A stretch of 64,000 nucleotides of DNA from Buxus sempervirens (GCA_947561395.2 OX387187.1:39227829-39291828), one strand, 5' to 3'. Shown: positions 24,144 to 36,908, counted from the stretch's first letter. Notes: generated by a model from the sequence alone, not told the origin. Numbers and translations are program-made.

Positions 24144-27100
24144 CCATATGCAGCCTCAAACGTCAAAGGGGTCTCTTCCCAATTTTTCAGTACAAAGCCC
24201 TCTGGAACAGGTGGTATAGTGCAAACCTGTTCTTCCTCAAACTCTTGATCCGATACCATCATTACCGAATTTGAAAAACTGCCCTTTTCTGCTTCGGGGC
24301 TGAGTTCAGAGGTGACTTCATCAGGAATCTTGATTGAGGCCCAATCAATAAAAGGAGTCTCTTTTCCTGCTTTTTCTCTTCTTTCATCCTCTGCCATTGC
24401 GAAGAATGCCCCTATCTCTTCAGTGAAATCCTGTTGTTCTTGTGGCAGTGGCTCAGGCTCACCTGTGGCTTTGGGCGCCAAAGTGGGTGAGAGTGGGATA
24501 AAAGGTTGAAGGGTTGAGGCAAAAGGTTTTCTAAAAGGGTTGTCATTGAAATACGGAGGCTTGGAGGAATCTGTAGGAGGAACCAATTGAATGGTATGAG
24601 AGGGCTTCGGGAAAGTTTCCCTTAAATGAGGGAACTTTCCTTGATTCTTTTCCCTCTCATTTTCTTTCTGTGGTCCCCTCTTCCATCTTCTCATTTTCAT
24701 CCCTAGTCCTACTCGTGGCACCAACCTCTATGCCTCTATGGGCGTCACCCTTCCTTGCAGGTTAATTCCTAACCCCTTCCCTGGGTGGAAATTACAATCC
24801 TTTAAGACCTTCTCCACCATCTTATTGGCGCAGGTCAACTTCTCATTCTTTTTTAGACACCCCCCAGGTATGAAGTTGACTGTTTCGAACTGAAAAGAGT
24901 GAAAAGCAATCTTGTCTGCGGTTAATTCCACATTAATAAAAGGTACATCCGGTGATATGACGGGAGGGACTAGGTTCTCGGCTAGGATCGTTATCACCCT
25001 TTGGCCTCTTATAAATTTTACTCTTTGATGAAGAGTGGAGGGTATAGCCCTAGCTGAGTGGATCCACGGCCTTCCCAGAAGTAGATTGAAGGCAGCAGGA
25101 ATATCTATCACTTCGAATGTGATATTAAAGATATTCGGTCCGATGGTAATCGGTAGTTCAATCTCTCCCAGGGAGTGTGTTTTGGAGCTATCAAAAGCTC
25201 TCACAATCCTCCCATTCTGCTTTATTGTGGATTGGTCCAGGCCAAGCCTCACAAATGTTACCAGGGGATAGACGTTTAAGGCTGACCCATTGTCAATAAG
25301 GACCCTGGCTATCATGCTGCCTTTACAGAGCACAGTGATGTGCAAAGGGTCCATGTGATAACATCCGCCAGGGCTTATCTCGCTTTCTGAAAAACTCATT
25401 ACATTGTGAGATAAAATCTGGCCGATCATCGTGCCGAGCTGGTCTGGCTCAATTGTTTTGGGCACATGGGCGCTTTGGAGTACTTTCATTAATGAGTCCC
25501 TATGCTTTTCTGAATTAAGCAATAATCCCAGTATTGATATCTGGGCAGGGACCTTGGTTAGTTGGTCAACAATATTGAATTCATTCTTTTTCAGTATCTT
25601 TAGGAGGTCTTCTACCTCCTTACTATCGACCTGGGGGGTGTCCTCCCCTATTTTGGCCTTCCCCTTCTGGACTTGTTCTGCCTCTTTCTTTTCTTGTTCT
25701 TTTCCTTCCACACACCTCCCTGATCTTGTCATGAGGTTTACCTCCTCCTGACCCTGATTCCTGGCCACTGGGATAGTGGTTGTATAACCCTCGCTGTAAT
25801 TCCAAGGTACAGCAGTTTCTGAATAGGAGGGTTTAGGAACGTTAAATACCAAGGGTTGGAGATGAGACCTTGGTGCAGGAGCTGATGTGGGATTAAGGTT
25901 AAAAGAAGGCACCTCAATAACCAGAGGCGAAGATTGCCTGGGTTCCTTGGGTTGAGAGGATTTTAAGGTCTGAGAAGAAACAGACGTAATTGAAGCGGTG
26001 GTGGGGTCATAATTAATGACCAAAGATGGTTTGGATGATCGAGTAGGTGGGGAAGTAACAGCCTGGTTGCAATTAATAATGAGAGGGGGTTTGGCTACAT
26101 TAAGCTGGGCCATAAGAGAAGCGGCCCGGTTTAAAGAGGCATTAATGTCCTCTGCAGTCTTGCCATTTCCATTATTTCCAGAAATGACATTGATTTGTTC
26201 CCCTATCTCTTCCTGGTCAAAATAGACCCTAACGGACGTCCCTATTGGCGCAATTAATTGCGAGGGATCAAACGTCCTAGGTCTAGAAGAGATGGTCCCT
26301 ACAAAATTGGAAGGACCAGCCCCATTATGCTGGGGCAGGGGATTCTGACCAATGTCAGTCCTAGCGGGAGAGGGTGCAGCCGTGTTAAACAACAGGGTTC
26401 CCTGATCGATCAAATCCTGAATGGCATGTTTTAATGGCCAACACCTGTCTGTAGGGTGTCCTGGTGCACCCATATGGTATTCACAGGTGGTGGAGGGATC
26501 GAAATTCTTTCCCTTTGAAGCATTCGGATTTGGTTCTTCCAGGGTGACATACCCCTCGTTTAACAAAGATGGCAATAGCTGGGATGGGGTCACAGGAAGA
26601 GGGGAAAGGACCCTGCTCCTTCTGGACGCCATCCAAGCGTCTCTCTCCTCTTTTGAGAATACCTTTTTTTGGTTGGGCATTGCTGCCTGAGGAACATTAA
26701 TGTTGAAAGGGTTTTGATAGGTCGATTGTGGCTGCACTGGACTGGGTGGAGGTGCAGCAATATTGATTTGGATGGGTTTTTGTGGTGGTTGGGGTTGTAC
26801 CATGTTTACTTCCCCTTCTTTCTTTCCTCCATTCCTTCTTGCCCCATTTTTCTGCTTCTGGGCAGAAGGATCAAAAGTTGGCTCCTGTTGACGAGCCGTG
26901 GCAGAATGGTCGTGGATTCGCCCGGATCTGATTCCATCCTCAATCCTGTCCGCGACTAGTACTAGGGCAGCAAAACTGGTGGTAACCTGACCCACCAAGT
27001 GATTGTAAAATGGATGCCCCAGTGTGCCAATGAAGGTGGTAACCATCTCTGGCTCCATCATGGGAGGCCTGACTTGAGAGGCGGCTTCTCTCCACCTTTT

Positions 27101-27879
27101 GGCATACTGCCTGACTGTCTCATCTCTTCCCTTACTCATTTTCATCATATCGTACCTATCTGGCACGATGTCAGCATTGAAACGGTACTGAGCAAGGAAA
27201 GCATCAGCTAGGTCCTTCCACCTTCTGATTCTGCCGTGGTCCACAGTTGCGAACCATCTCAAGGCTGCCCCAGTTAGGCTTCTCTGGAATAGCTGGATCA
27301 GGATGCCATCATCCCGGCCAAATTGGCACAACGCCCCACAGTAGAGCTTCAGATGGCTCATTGGGCATCCGGTGCCGTCATATTTCTCAAAGTCCGGGCA
27401 CTTAAATTTTGCCGGTAAGCATGCGTCGGGGTACAGGCAGAGATCTTGAAAGTTGGTACCACCCAACGTGTTGATCCCTCTCACTTCTTTCAATTCCTCT
27501 TGAATGGACTCCAGCTTGTCCAAGAATTTCTCTCCACTTCTACCCTCAGTCTCTCCTTCTCTTTCTCCTTTTCCCTCTCACATTCAGATTCCTCCTCCCG
27601 GATCAGGATAGGCTCGGGATTTGGATGAGAGAGTTCAGGTTGAGGTGGGATAGGTTGGATTGGTGGTGGAAGTTCAGTCTGGGGTGGAGCCTGTGGTGGT
27701 GCATTGTGGGATGATGAAGCCTGGTGAACCTGAGCCTGCGCCTGTTGCGCCTGCACATGAGCCTGAGCGGCTTGGTTGGCCAGCAAATTTTCCAATAGTT
27801 TGGTCATCCCTGCCACTTGCTCTTGCAGTTGAGCAAAGGCCTCAGCCGAAACAGTAGATTGTTCTTCAGTAGGGTTCAT
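24104..27879 (-). pseudogene. E1 gag-protease, one frameshift and one nonsense
   Basis: Starts at MNPTEEQ (27879), matching MNPIE in E2 and E4. Order: Pro/Gln-rich N-terminus, retrotransposon gag domain (FKCPDFEKYDGTGCPMSHLK, FLAQYRFN, PDRYDMMKMSKGRDETVRQY), zinc-knuckle-like CEYHMGAPGHPTDRC, aspartic protease with LIDNGSALNV, and a G-patch-like FHPGKGLGINLQG. A 1-bp loss near 27528 separates the first 129 residues from the rest, and TAG at 24728-24730 follows the G-patch-like motif. The frame ends at 24104, overlapping the pol frame by 40 nt. Confidence 0.93.
24114..24121 (-). promoter_or_regulatory. E1 -1 ribosomal frameshift site
   Basis: Minus strand reads eight A then C, in gag frame TCC AAA AAA AAC CTC CAT TAG, so the heptamer A AAA AAC fits the X XXY YYZ rule. 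Pol is in the -1 frame and open through this point. E2 and E3 have nine A at the same place. Confidence 0.7.
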
Positions 27880-28147
27880 GGTGGTAGCTTTTAATCTCTG
27901 AGACCGTCGGGGAGCAATGGTTGCCGTAAGAACTTAGTACCTTGGTAAAAGAAAAAAAACAAAAGAGAAAAATGTTAGTACCCCCTAAATCAATTTTAGA
28001 CACCTATGCATGCATGCATGTAGGCTTGGTGAACATGAGTTTGGGGTTTTCTTTGTATCCATATTTTTTTGATTTTTGTATTTATGGTTAAAACAACCTT
28101 GTTAAGACGAGGTGATTGATACGAAAAAGATCAAACCTCAGAAATTT

Positions 28148-28460
28148 TGTTGGAGTATTCTAGGGCCTCCAACATGTCCCACAGAAATGATATGGCCATG
28201 GTAAAAGCCCATAGTCAAATCAAGCATTGGAATTACACAAGCTTCCAAGGGCTTATGACTTGGTTGGTGCGAAAAAGACCTACCAATATTGGAAAATTCC
28301 AGGGCTTCCAACACATCCCACAAAAACGAGATGTCCAAAGTAAAAAAAACCTTAGACAAACTCGAGACTTGGAATTACGCAAGCTTCCAAGGGCTTATGC
28401 TTTGGAATTAAGGCTTCCACAACCTCCTGAAATTACGCAGGCTTTCAGGGGCCTATGATT
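28148..28460 (-). repeat. E1 leader hairpins, irregular part
   Basis: A series of short inverted repeats: TGTTGGAG/CTCCAACA (28148-28174), TTGGAA/TTCCAA (near 28224 and 28285), CTTGGAA/TTCCAAG (near 28368) and CTGAAA/TTTCAG (near 28430). Arms differ between units but pair within each unit. Loops are about 8-11 nt. Confidence 0.7.
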
Positions 28461-28928
28461 TTCTAAATTCAGGCTTTAGAAGGCCTATGAAGATTTTGAA
28501 AAATTCTGGAATTTCAGGCTTCCAGGGTCCTATGAGTTTCTAAATTCAGGCTTTAGAAGGCCTATGAAGATTTTGAAAAAGTCTGGAATTTCAGGCTTCC
28601 AGGAGTCCTATGAGTTTCTAAATTCAGGCTTTAGAAAGGCCTATGAAGATTTTGAAAAAGTCTGGAATTTTAGGCTTCCAGGAGTCCTATGAGTTTCTAA
28701 ATTCAGGCTTTAGAAGGCCTATGAAGATTTTGAAAAAGTCTGGAATTTCAGGCTTCCAGGAGTCCTATGAGTTTCTAAATTCAGGCTTTAGAAGGCCTAT
28801 GAAGATTTTGAAAAAGTCTGGAATTTCAGGCTTCCAGGAGTCCTATGAGTTTCTAAATTCAGGCTTTAGAAGGCCTATGAAGATTTTGAAAAAGTCTGGA
28901 ATTTCAGGCTTCCAGGAGTCCTATGAGT
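28461..28928 (-). repeat. E1 leader 78-bp tandem repeat, six units
   Basis: Units start at 28461, 28538, 28616, 28695, 28773 and 28851 (period 77-79). Each unit contains two perfect small inverted repeats, TTCTAAA/TTTAGAA and CTGGAA/TTCCAG, with a loop containing GCCTGAA in element sense. The period of 78 is a multiple of three, which explains the 98-codon open frame here; I do not call it a gene. Confidence 0.9.
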
Positions 28929-29657
28929 TGATTTTCTGAAATTCCAAGGCTTTTTGATGCCCAAAGTATTTTTGATTTCCAGCCTTAGGTGTTTTGAGTT
29001 AAAAAGAGACTCAATTTGTCCTTAAGGTGGTGATTTATTTGAAATTTTCTTTCATTGGATTTTTAAATGATTATTTGCTTGGAATTCAGAGGTTTCCCAG
29101 TGACCCAATGAGTTGAAATCTTAAAAGTTTGAACACTTTATGATTAAAGATTTCTTATTTTTTGGTTGGAATTTGTTCCATTTCAAAAGAGTTGAGCTTC
29201 GTTTCCTTTTATTCTTGGTTTAGATCCCATTTTAGGCCTAAAACATGCTTTGGAAACTTATTGTGATTTCCAAGTTCAATTCTTGAGGTTGAAGTATGAT
29301 TAGATTGGTTATTTGAACCAACTTTCTTTTAATCATTTACTTCACTTAAGATGGGTTAAGTGTTCAAATTAGGTAAAAAGAGCCTAATATGAGCTTAAAC
29401 CCCCAAATTTGGTGCTTGACCTATTTTTTGGTTTGAGCCAACTTTTATTTTATCATTTTCACCTTTGAGTTGAGTTAATTTGTTCAATTTAGGTGAATAT
29501 GTTCAAAATGACCTTAATCTCTTGATTTGGGTGGATTTGGGATGGTTTAAATGCCATTTATCTTATTTGGAGCCCTTGCACATTTGCTTATATGACTTAG
29601 GGATGAAAGGACCCAGAAATGTTTAATTAGCAAGGCTAGAATGGGATTTCGGCTTAA

Positions 29658-29744
29658 AACCGTACATTCAGGACGGTTTGGCTCAAACCGTATGATACAT
29701 GCGGTTGCAGCGAAAATGCAGACAACCGCATACTCAGGACGGTT
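29658..29744. promoter_or_regulatory. E1 leader AACCG/CGGTT half-site array
   Basis: Three units of the same form as in the E1 LTR U3. Confidence 0.6.
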
Positions 29745-30656
29745 GCAAGCCGAAAATGAGATTTTCGATTTGTTTCTTTTTCCAATTGGTTTCATTAGCT
29801 TAGTTAAATGCCCAAACACATTGTTCACCATTGGGTGGCTTCCAGACTGCCCCAAATTGGGCATTTGACACATCAAATGGCATTAAAGGCCCGCTTAACC
29901 CTTGAATTTCATGAGATTGCATGGGGATACAAAAAATATGTACAAACAGGTTTCTTATGATAAAAGATACTTGTTACAACACAAATTGGCCTTCAAGGGC
30001 ATGAATCAAAATAAAATTACAATTTTAGCCTCCTTGGGCTTGAGAATGAGAATTTTTAAACTAAAAAAAGGAAAGACCCTTTGCACCAGCAGCTCCTGGG
30101 TGGCCTTCACACACAAATTTCCTGCAAAACAAAGGATTAGTAATATTCGTACATAGGAGGGCCTAGGCTCCCTCCCCAAAATGGACACCCAATGCATGGA
30201 TTTTCGGACTTTTGGGTGCCTCCTATGGACATTTGGGTAGAGTGACACCTAAGAAGAGTAAAATCTCTCTCTAAGGGCTACACCAATCCTAGGATAACAA
30301 CAACTTTCTGGGAACAACAAAATCCCACCAAATGGACACCATGAGCTTGATTTGACAAAGTACAGAGGTCACCACAGGAAATAAAATGAGAATACCTTGT
30401 TGCCTCGTGTTTACCTTCAGAAAAATGGTGTCCATATCATACCTGAGATCACCTGAGCCATGCAAGACGGCCTTCCCTCATTACAAACCCTTTTCCCATC
30501 GCATTTGGTTTATTTTGGCCAAAAGGGTGTTTCTCCACCTTCGCGTAGGGGTTTTGGGTTTTGGCTTATTGGCAACTTAGAGCTCAAGCCTAGTGTATGA
30601 CCAGAATTCTAGATCCACCATGTCATCACATCATTGGCTCAAAGTCTCTAAGGTGA

Positions 30657-30850
30657 ATGTTTTCACTTTCGCTTTCCGAAGTAACGACTTCGGTGCGCCA
30701 AGCTACACACATTCTTGTTCAACTTCCTATAGGTGATAGGTAGGCTGTGTAAAAAATAAAAAAAAGTGCTCAAGTGCATTTGAAAAAGAAGGTCACATTC
30801 AACACAACGTCCCACCCTTGCCACTCTTTTTTCGTAGCCATGCAAGCGAT
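30657..30850 (-). other. E1 leader block conserved with E4
   Basis: In element sense it contains CCTATAGGAAGTTGAAC, TGTGTAGCTTGGCGC and GCGAAAGTGAAAACATTCACC, all present in order in E4 at 43309-43500 although surrounding leader sequence has diverged. In E1 it also forms a 7-bp stem, CCGAAGT/ACTTCGG around AACG. Role unknown; a packaging or dimer-linkage signal is one possibility. Confidence 0.6.
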
Positions 30851-31323
30851 ACACACCAAGGCATGATATAGAGATCATTTTTGAAGTAAATAAACATGGG
30901 AACATTCAATAATAATAAAAAAAAACTAGCATGCTTCATCTAAATATGCATTCACCCAATCATGTAAACATGGAGGCATGTTATCATATCATACAACAAA
31001 TAGCATTCAATTATGGTGAGCATGCTTGACATATTCAAAACATCTCTCAAAATTTCAGATTATATATTCATGGCATTAAGGCCTAAATCAGAACATGCTT
31101 ATCATGGAAACATGGCAATCTAGCATGGCAAGGCTATCTATGTTCCCTAACATGGTTTTGAATACAATCAAGCATACATCACATACCCTATTCTTATGGG
31201 TCTTGGATCCTCAGAAACAAAACACAAAAGTTTAGCATGCTCATTACAATCAATCAAACAATCAAACCATCAAAAAAAATCAAGCAAAATACAAGCAAGC
31301 AAAACATGGCTCAATTCCACCTC

Positions 31324-31341
31324 TCCCCCGCAGAGTCGCCA
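31324..31341 (-). other. E1 primer binding site
   Basis: TGGCGACTCTGCGGGGGA on the minus strand, two bases from the 5' LTR end. E4 has TGGCGACTCTGCTGGGGA. Ogre-type elements are reported to use tRNA-Arg; I could not check the tRNA here. Confidence 0.75.
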
Positions 31342-33158
31342 GTTGTGAGACATGGATTCATCATCTCGGATGACCTTCGATATCGTCATGCAGGGATCGA
31401 TAAATGTTAGAGTCGCCACCATCCATTTTAGGGTGTGAATGGACACCAAATGGTTCATGAAAGCCAAATAGAGCCCAAGTAGCTCTAATATAAAGAAAAA
31501 TCCAGAGATCAGGTAAGGGGAATTATTTATGAGTGGGAGAAGGTGTTAGGCACCCTCACTCATCCGTCTAAGACGGTTGCCACATGCTTGCTCATGTCAA
31601 GGATTGTTTGCTAATCAAAATAGACAAAGGATGCTTAAAAGTAAGCAAAATGTAAGTGATTATTCCACATGAGTAGTCCAATAAATATGAACCCTCTCCA
31701 TGGATATATCACCTCTTAGAACTTCATGAGTGAATAAAAATCAAGGTAAAAATTGAAGCAAAACCAATTCAAGGCAAATCTGGAAAAATCAGATTATGAG
31801 AACTTGAAAGCTTCGATTAACCATAACTCACTCAATTTAGATCCAAATCCAATGAAACCAAAGCCATTTGAAAACTGGTATATAGTATAGTATACAGTAA
31901 AAAATTCAACTCAATCTGATTTAAAACGAGAGAGAAATCCACATTTGAAATCTGCTGTTATAACTCGAAAAAAGTGGTGAGTAGGCATTTGCAAAATCCT
32001 ATTCGTGGAATTTGGCTCAATAAAAATCCATGAAAATTGGTATGGAGGAAGTATGTGGTGCCATCTTTCCAAATAGATAAGCCTCACCCCAAACTCTATC
32101 CGGATGTGGCTTGTGTGCTCTCTTGAACAGGCCTAAAAGACCACAGATGAGCTCTGGACTATGCCAGCGAGCCCTTCTGAGTCAACTGAGCACCCAAGAC
32201 ACAAAACAGATTGAAATCTGCCAAAACCAGTTGGAAATGAAAATAGACTTCTCAAAGAAAACTCAGAAACTGGAATCACGGGAAACGGATTAAAACTGAG
32301 CAAATAGTGCACCATCAAAGCGGCAAGTTCAGCAATCTGGGCTGAACTGTCTTACAAACTTTGAAGAGATGGTGTCAAAAGTTGGCTACATGGAAAAGGA
32401 CGAAAATTTCCAGATATTAAGTAGGCTCTCCAATCTATCACATGTCTTTGGAATCACTCAAACATTCATCCGGAGGATGAAGTTATGAGTCTTCCAAGAC
32501 AGGCCACAGATCTGTCCTGTTTTGAGGTTTTTGAAGAGGAAACATGGAAACCAATGCAAGTGTGCATGTGGATTCGACCAAAACCTCAAAATCAACAAGA
32601 AATCCTCTCATGAAGTTCTAAAACTCATTCTAAGGCCTAGGACCTCAGATTTTCCATATTGAACATGAAAAGCCCAAGATCTAGCCTATTTGATGAAAAT
32701 AGTGAAAAGTGAGTGTGAAGGTGTGGAAAATCTCATTTCTATGAGAAGGTTGGAATCCATGGCTATTGAGAGCATGGATTCACATCTTCTCCAAATATAA
32801 AATAAAATCAGAGAAGCATTCAAGGGTTCAAAATAACCATATAGCATGCTTTTCATCATTTGAGGGTTCTAAACCTAGAGGATCCATTCCACCTTCCTTT
32901 TCCCCAGGCTCTCTCTTCACGTTTTACGGCTAGAGAGGATTCCCTAGGTACTTTAGAAGGGGTTTGGGGTTGCAAAAATGCACAAAGGCCTTACACTACA
33001 GAAAGGTAGAAGATGAGAGATTTGCTAGAATGTAAAAGGGAAGACTGGAAATGAAAGAGAGCTTTACCCTTCAGTAGACAATCCAGTGGAGCTTCTCCTT
33101 CTTCTTGCAGAGCTTCTAAGCTTCAAATTGTCAGCCATTTGCAAGAGGAGGACCCCTC

Positions 33159-33166
33159 TATTTATA
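33159..33166 (-). promoter_or_regulatory. E1 5' LTR TATA box
   Basis: TATAAATA on the minus strand, same position relative to the LTR end as in the 3' LTR. This would drive the E1 genomic RNA. Confidence 0.6.
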
Positions 33167-33367
33167 GGCCAAGTCAAGGGTAGAAGAGTCCCAAGGGTAG
33201 GCCAAAAAGGCCTTCTAGATTATTTCAATTCTCCTCCAAGGCTTGAATTGGAGTAATTCAGCAAGTTTCGGAGGGTGAAATAGGGAGTTCAAGTCCCTAA
33301 GAGAGAGGTAATATGCGTAAATAAGGCTCAGAGATCGAGCCATTTCGCAAATCCCCGAAATAGCCAA

Positions 33368-33635
33368 AACCGTATACACAGTGCGGTTTCTACACAACCG
33401 CCACTCAAAGTGCGGTTTATGTACAAATTTGACCAAACCGCATATACAGGGCGGTTCAATTCAGTTATGCTTTAATTGATTGCTGTCCACGCGGCTTAAC
33501 GGCCGAAGCTTCGCGAAGCCACGTGGCCGCCAGCGCAACAAGCCTTGATGTGAACCGTGCTGTGTGTGCGGTTGCAACCGCACATACAGAGCGGTTGAGA
33601 CCAAGATTATAAAAACCGCATACTCAGTATGGTTG
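33368..33635. promoter_or_regulatory. E1 5' LTR U3 array of AACCG/CGGTT half-sites
   Basis: Six units as in the 3' LTR. One CGGTT has become TGGTT (near 33630) by a C-to-T change. Confidence 0.7.
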
Positions 33636-33747
33636 GCACCAATTTTGATTGTTTTTGAAAGTTTGACATGTGTCAAGGCTCAAATAAGACATTTAAAGCC
33701 CATCTTAGTTAATCTCTTATATTGGGGTGCAATTTGGGGTGTCTACA

Positions 33748-33752
33748 CAGAG
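33748..33752. repeat. E1 target-site duplication, right copy (CAGAG)
   Basis: Partner of 7325-7329, directly after the GTCTACA terminus of the E1 5' LTR. Confidence 0.95.
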
Positions 33753-36700
33753 CAAGTGGCAGCATTTCATGCCAATCTTTAAAACTCACTACCATCTTCT
33801 GAATGATCTTCTTTATATTCTTATTTGTTGCTTCTACTGCCCCATTCATCTTTGGTCTATATGGAGCTGACTTGTGGTGGGTAATTTGAAATTGTTCACA
33901 CATCTTTCTCATGTCCTTGTTCTTAAGGTTTGAAGCATTGTCTGATACTATGGCACTTGGCAAACCGTAGCGACAAATGATATTGTGCTTTAAGAATTTC
34001 AAAACGTGGCTACTTGTAGTGTTTGCATATGAAGCTACCTCTACCCACTTGGTGAAGTAATCAATTGCTACAAGTATAAACCTGTGTCCATTTGATGCCT
34101 TTGGAGAGATCATTCCAATGACATCTATACCCTACATAGAGAAAGGCCACGGAGATGTCATACTGTGTAATTCACTTGGGGGTGCATTCTTGTTATCCGT
34201 GTACACTTGGCATAAATGACACCTTTTAATGTGTATATAGCAATCATGCTCCATAGTCGACTAGTAATATCCCAATCGCAAAATCTTCTTGGCAAGCATA
34301 TGCCCATTCATATGGGGTCCACACACTCCTCCATGTATCGTTTCGACTATCCTTTCTGACTCAGTCTTTGCAACACATCTGAGTAGTATATCATTGTGTG
34401 ATCTTTTGTACAACTAACCACCACTTAGTAAGAAATGTCCTGCCAGCCTCTGTATTGTTCTTTTCTTTGTAGAGGTGACATTTTCTGGCAAACTCCGATC
34501 AGTTAGGAAGTTCTTAATGTCTTGAAACCATGGTACATCTTCTTACGGGGTTTCTTCTAGAACAAGGCAATAAGCTGGTTCATCTCTGACTTCAATTTCC
34601 AATGGTCTAATATCAACACCTTCTGGCATACTGACCATTGAAGCCAATGTTGCTAGAGCATCCGCAAACTGATTTTTGGCCCTTGGCATATAATTGAAGG
34701 AAATTCGAGTAAATTTATTGCTTATTTCTTCCAAATACTGGTGATAGGGGATCAATTTGTGATCCTTGGTTTTCCATTCACCAGTTGTTTGGAAGATGAT
34801 AAGACTCGAATCCCCATATACGTCAAGTTCCTCTACTTCATGGTCTAAGGCAGCTTGCAACCCAATTATGCATGCTTCATACTCTGCTATATTGTTCGTG
34901 CATTGGAACCTTAACTTCACTGCGATCGGGATATGTGCCCCATCTGGCTTGATCAACACAGCCCCTATTCCATTTCCATTCATATTGGCGGCCCCATCAA
35001 AAAACATTTGCCATGAGCTTTCACCTTCTTCCTCTTCAGCAAACAGGATTGCCTCATCAGGGAAGTTGGTCTTTAAGGGTTTGTATTCTGGTAAAGGGTG
35101 TGCAGCTAAGTGATCAGCTATGGCTTGACCCTTAATGGCTTTCTGTGTAATATATGTGAGATCAAATTCAGAGAGTAACAATTGCCACTTTGCTGTTTAG
35201 CCAGTTAAAGCTAGTTTCTCAAATAGATACTTCAAAGGATCCATTCGGGATATCAGTAAGGTGGAATGACTAAGGAAATAGTGCCTCAGTCTCTGAGTTG
35301 CCCACACTAATGCACAACAAGTCTTTTCCAAAGGGGAATAATTTGCTTCATATTCTGTAAACTTCTTGCTTAGGTAGTAAATCGCCCTTTCCTTTCTACC
35401 TGTATCGTCATGCTGTCCTAAGACACACCCCATTGATATCTCCAAAACTGACAGGTATAAGATCAATGGTCTCCCTGGAGTTGGTGGCACTAGCATAGGT
35501 GGGTTCAATAAATACTCCTTTATTGTGTCAAAGGCTTCTTGGCAATCATCATTCCAGACTGTCGGGTTATTCTTTCTTAGAAGTTTGAAAATTGGTTCAC
35601 AGATAGCGGTGAGCTGTGCTATGAACCGGCTTATGTACTGAATCCTTCCAAGAAAACCACGAACTTCCTTCTCCGTCTTGGGTGATGGCATTTCAATGAT
35701 TGCTCTGGCTTTGGCTGGGTCAATCTCAATTCCCTTCCTGCTTACTATAAAGCCCAACAATTTTCCTGATGTAGCCCCAAAGACACATTTCGCAGGGTTA
35801 AGCCTTAGACTATATTTCCTGAGCCGGTCAAACACCTTCTTCAAATTGATTAAGTGGTCTTCTTCTTCACATGATTTAGCTATCATATCATCCACATAAA
35901 CCTCCATCTCCTTATGGATCATATCATGGAATAAGGCTGTCATGGCCCGCTGGTAGGTTGCCCCAGCGTTCTTAAGTCCAAATGGCATGACAGTGTAGTG
36001 GAAGGTACCCCAAGGGGTGATAAAGGCTGTCTTCTCTTGGTCTTCCTTAGCCATCTTAATTTGATTGTATCCAGAAAACCCGTCCATGAATGAGAATAGA
36101 CTATGTACAGCAGTGTTGTCCACCAAGATGTCAATATGTGGAAGTGGAAAATCATCCTTTGGACTTGCCTTATTCAAGTCTCTGTAATCTACGCACATTC
36201 TGACGTTTCCATCCTTCTTTGGTACTGGCACTATATTTGCAAGCCATTCAGGGTATGTGGAGACCGCTAAGAATCCGGCTTGGAATTGTTTAACCACTTC
36301 ATCTTTGACCTTCAACGTCCATTCAGGTTTTAACCTTCTCAGTTTCTGTTTAACTGGCTTAGCATCTGATAGAATAGGTAGCCTATGCACAACCATGTCT
36401 GTGTCTAGCCCTGGCATATCCCGATACGACCATGCAAATACATCTTCATAGTCGGCTAAGAACCGTATCATTTCTTCCCGCTGTACCTCAGATAGACATA
36501 CCCCAATCTTTACTATTTTTGGTCATCTTCGATCCCTAGGCTTATTGATATGGTTTCTTCAATATTGGGTTGGACCCCCTTTTCATGACGCTCTAATTGA
36601 TATGTGATTTCTTTTGCAACGTCGTCTTCTTCGTCCTCGGTCTCTTCCTCAACCCCCATTAGATCAAAGTCGAGCTCAAGGTCGAAGTCATACTCATCCT

Positions 36701-36908
36701 GATCCAATTCCGTTTGCTTATATGGTTCATAAATGGTTTGGACCCTTTTGAAAATTTTATCTTTTCTAGAAAACATTGAAAAATCTTTTTGTGTTTTTTG
36801 AGAGCCTTCTACAAAATCTTTCCCTGAAGATGAAGGCTCATTAAAACCTTCAGGAAAAGGGCATTCCACTAATGGAGTTTTTTTTTGGAAGCCATGTCTG
36901 TTTGCCAA
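33748..36908 (-). pseudogene. E2 pol, main part (RT to integrase), heavily decayed
   Basis: Colinear with E3 pol up to the integrase catalytic region, where E1 is inserted. RT (YVDDMIAKS), both RNase H modules and the integrase zinc and core region are recognisable. Lesions seen against E3: a 1-bp loss near 36523; TAA at 35197-35199 for Arg; TAA at 34543-34545; TAG at 34424-34426 for Gln; TAG at 34261-34263 for Trp; TAG at 34132-34134 for Trp. Several are G-to-A or C-to-T changes, as expected after long methylation. Confidence 0.93.

Larger units (their letters stand above)
27880..31343 (-). other. E1 leader (between PBS and gag), non-coding
   Basis: About 3.5 kb with no credible gene. Near gag a splice-acceptor-like CCAAG then GTACTAAG occurs at about 27940 (minus strand), in the position of TCCAG-GTACCAATAC in E2 and E4. 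Further up are hairpin repeats (28148-28928), a half-site array (29658-29744), a block conserved with E4 (30657-30850) and AT-rich sequence up to the PBS. Confidence 0.7.
7330..33747 (-). mobile_element. E1: complete minus-oriented Tat/Ogre-like LTR retrotransposon with antisense genes
   Basis: Both LTRs are present (5' LTR 31344-33747, 3' LTR 7330-9747), ending in TG...CA and flanked by the duplication CAGAG (7325-7329 and 33748-33752). Length is 26.4 kb, or about 23.3 kb without the solo LTR inserted in gene P. In element sense the order is LTR, PBS, leader with hairpin repeats, gag-protease, pol, antisense D, antisense P, polypurine tract, LTR. By eye the LTRs differ at about two dozen sites and one 14-bp indel, roughly 1 percent, so the insertion is fairly recent. 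gag and pol each carry disabling changes. D is open, and P is open except for the later solo LTR insertion. Confidence 0.95.
31344..33747 (-). repeat. E1 5' LTR
   Basis: 2404 bp, minus orientation, TG...CA, about 99 percent identical by eye to 7330-9747. Compared with the 3' LTR it lacks 14 bp at about 33068, which removes the splice-donor-like TACCAAGGTAAAG sequence. TATA box at 33159-33166; conserved block at 32915-32932; GGTGGCGACTCT (reverse) at 31409-31420. Confidence 0.95.

Noticed and set aside
28643-28939. 98-codon open frame with repeated GFQESYEFLNSGFRRP
   Set aside because: It is the 78-bp non-coding tandem repeat, whose period is a multiple of three; there is no counterpart in E2/E4.
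34766-35113. Plus-strand open frames opposite pol (also 22102-22317, 58530-58775, 60535-60835, 63533-63934, 39881-40474)
   Set aside because: Mirror frames of conserved gag/pol coding sequence; their similarity between copies follows from the real gene on the other strand.
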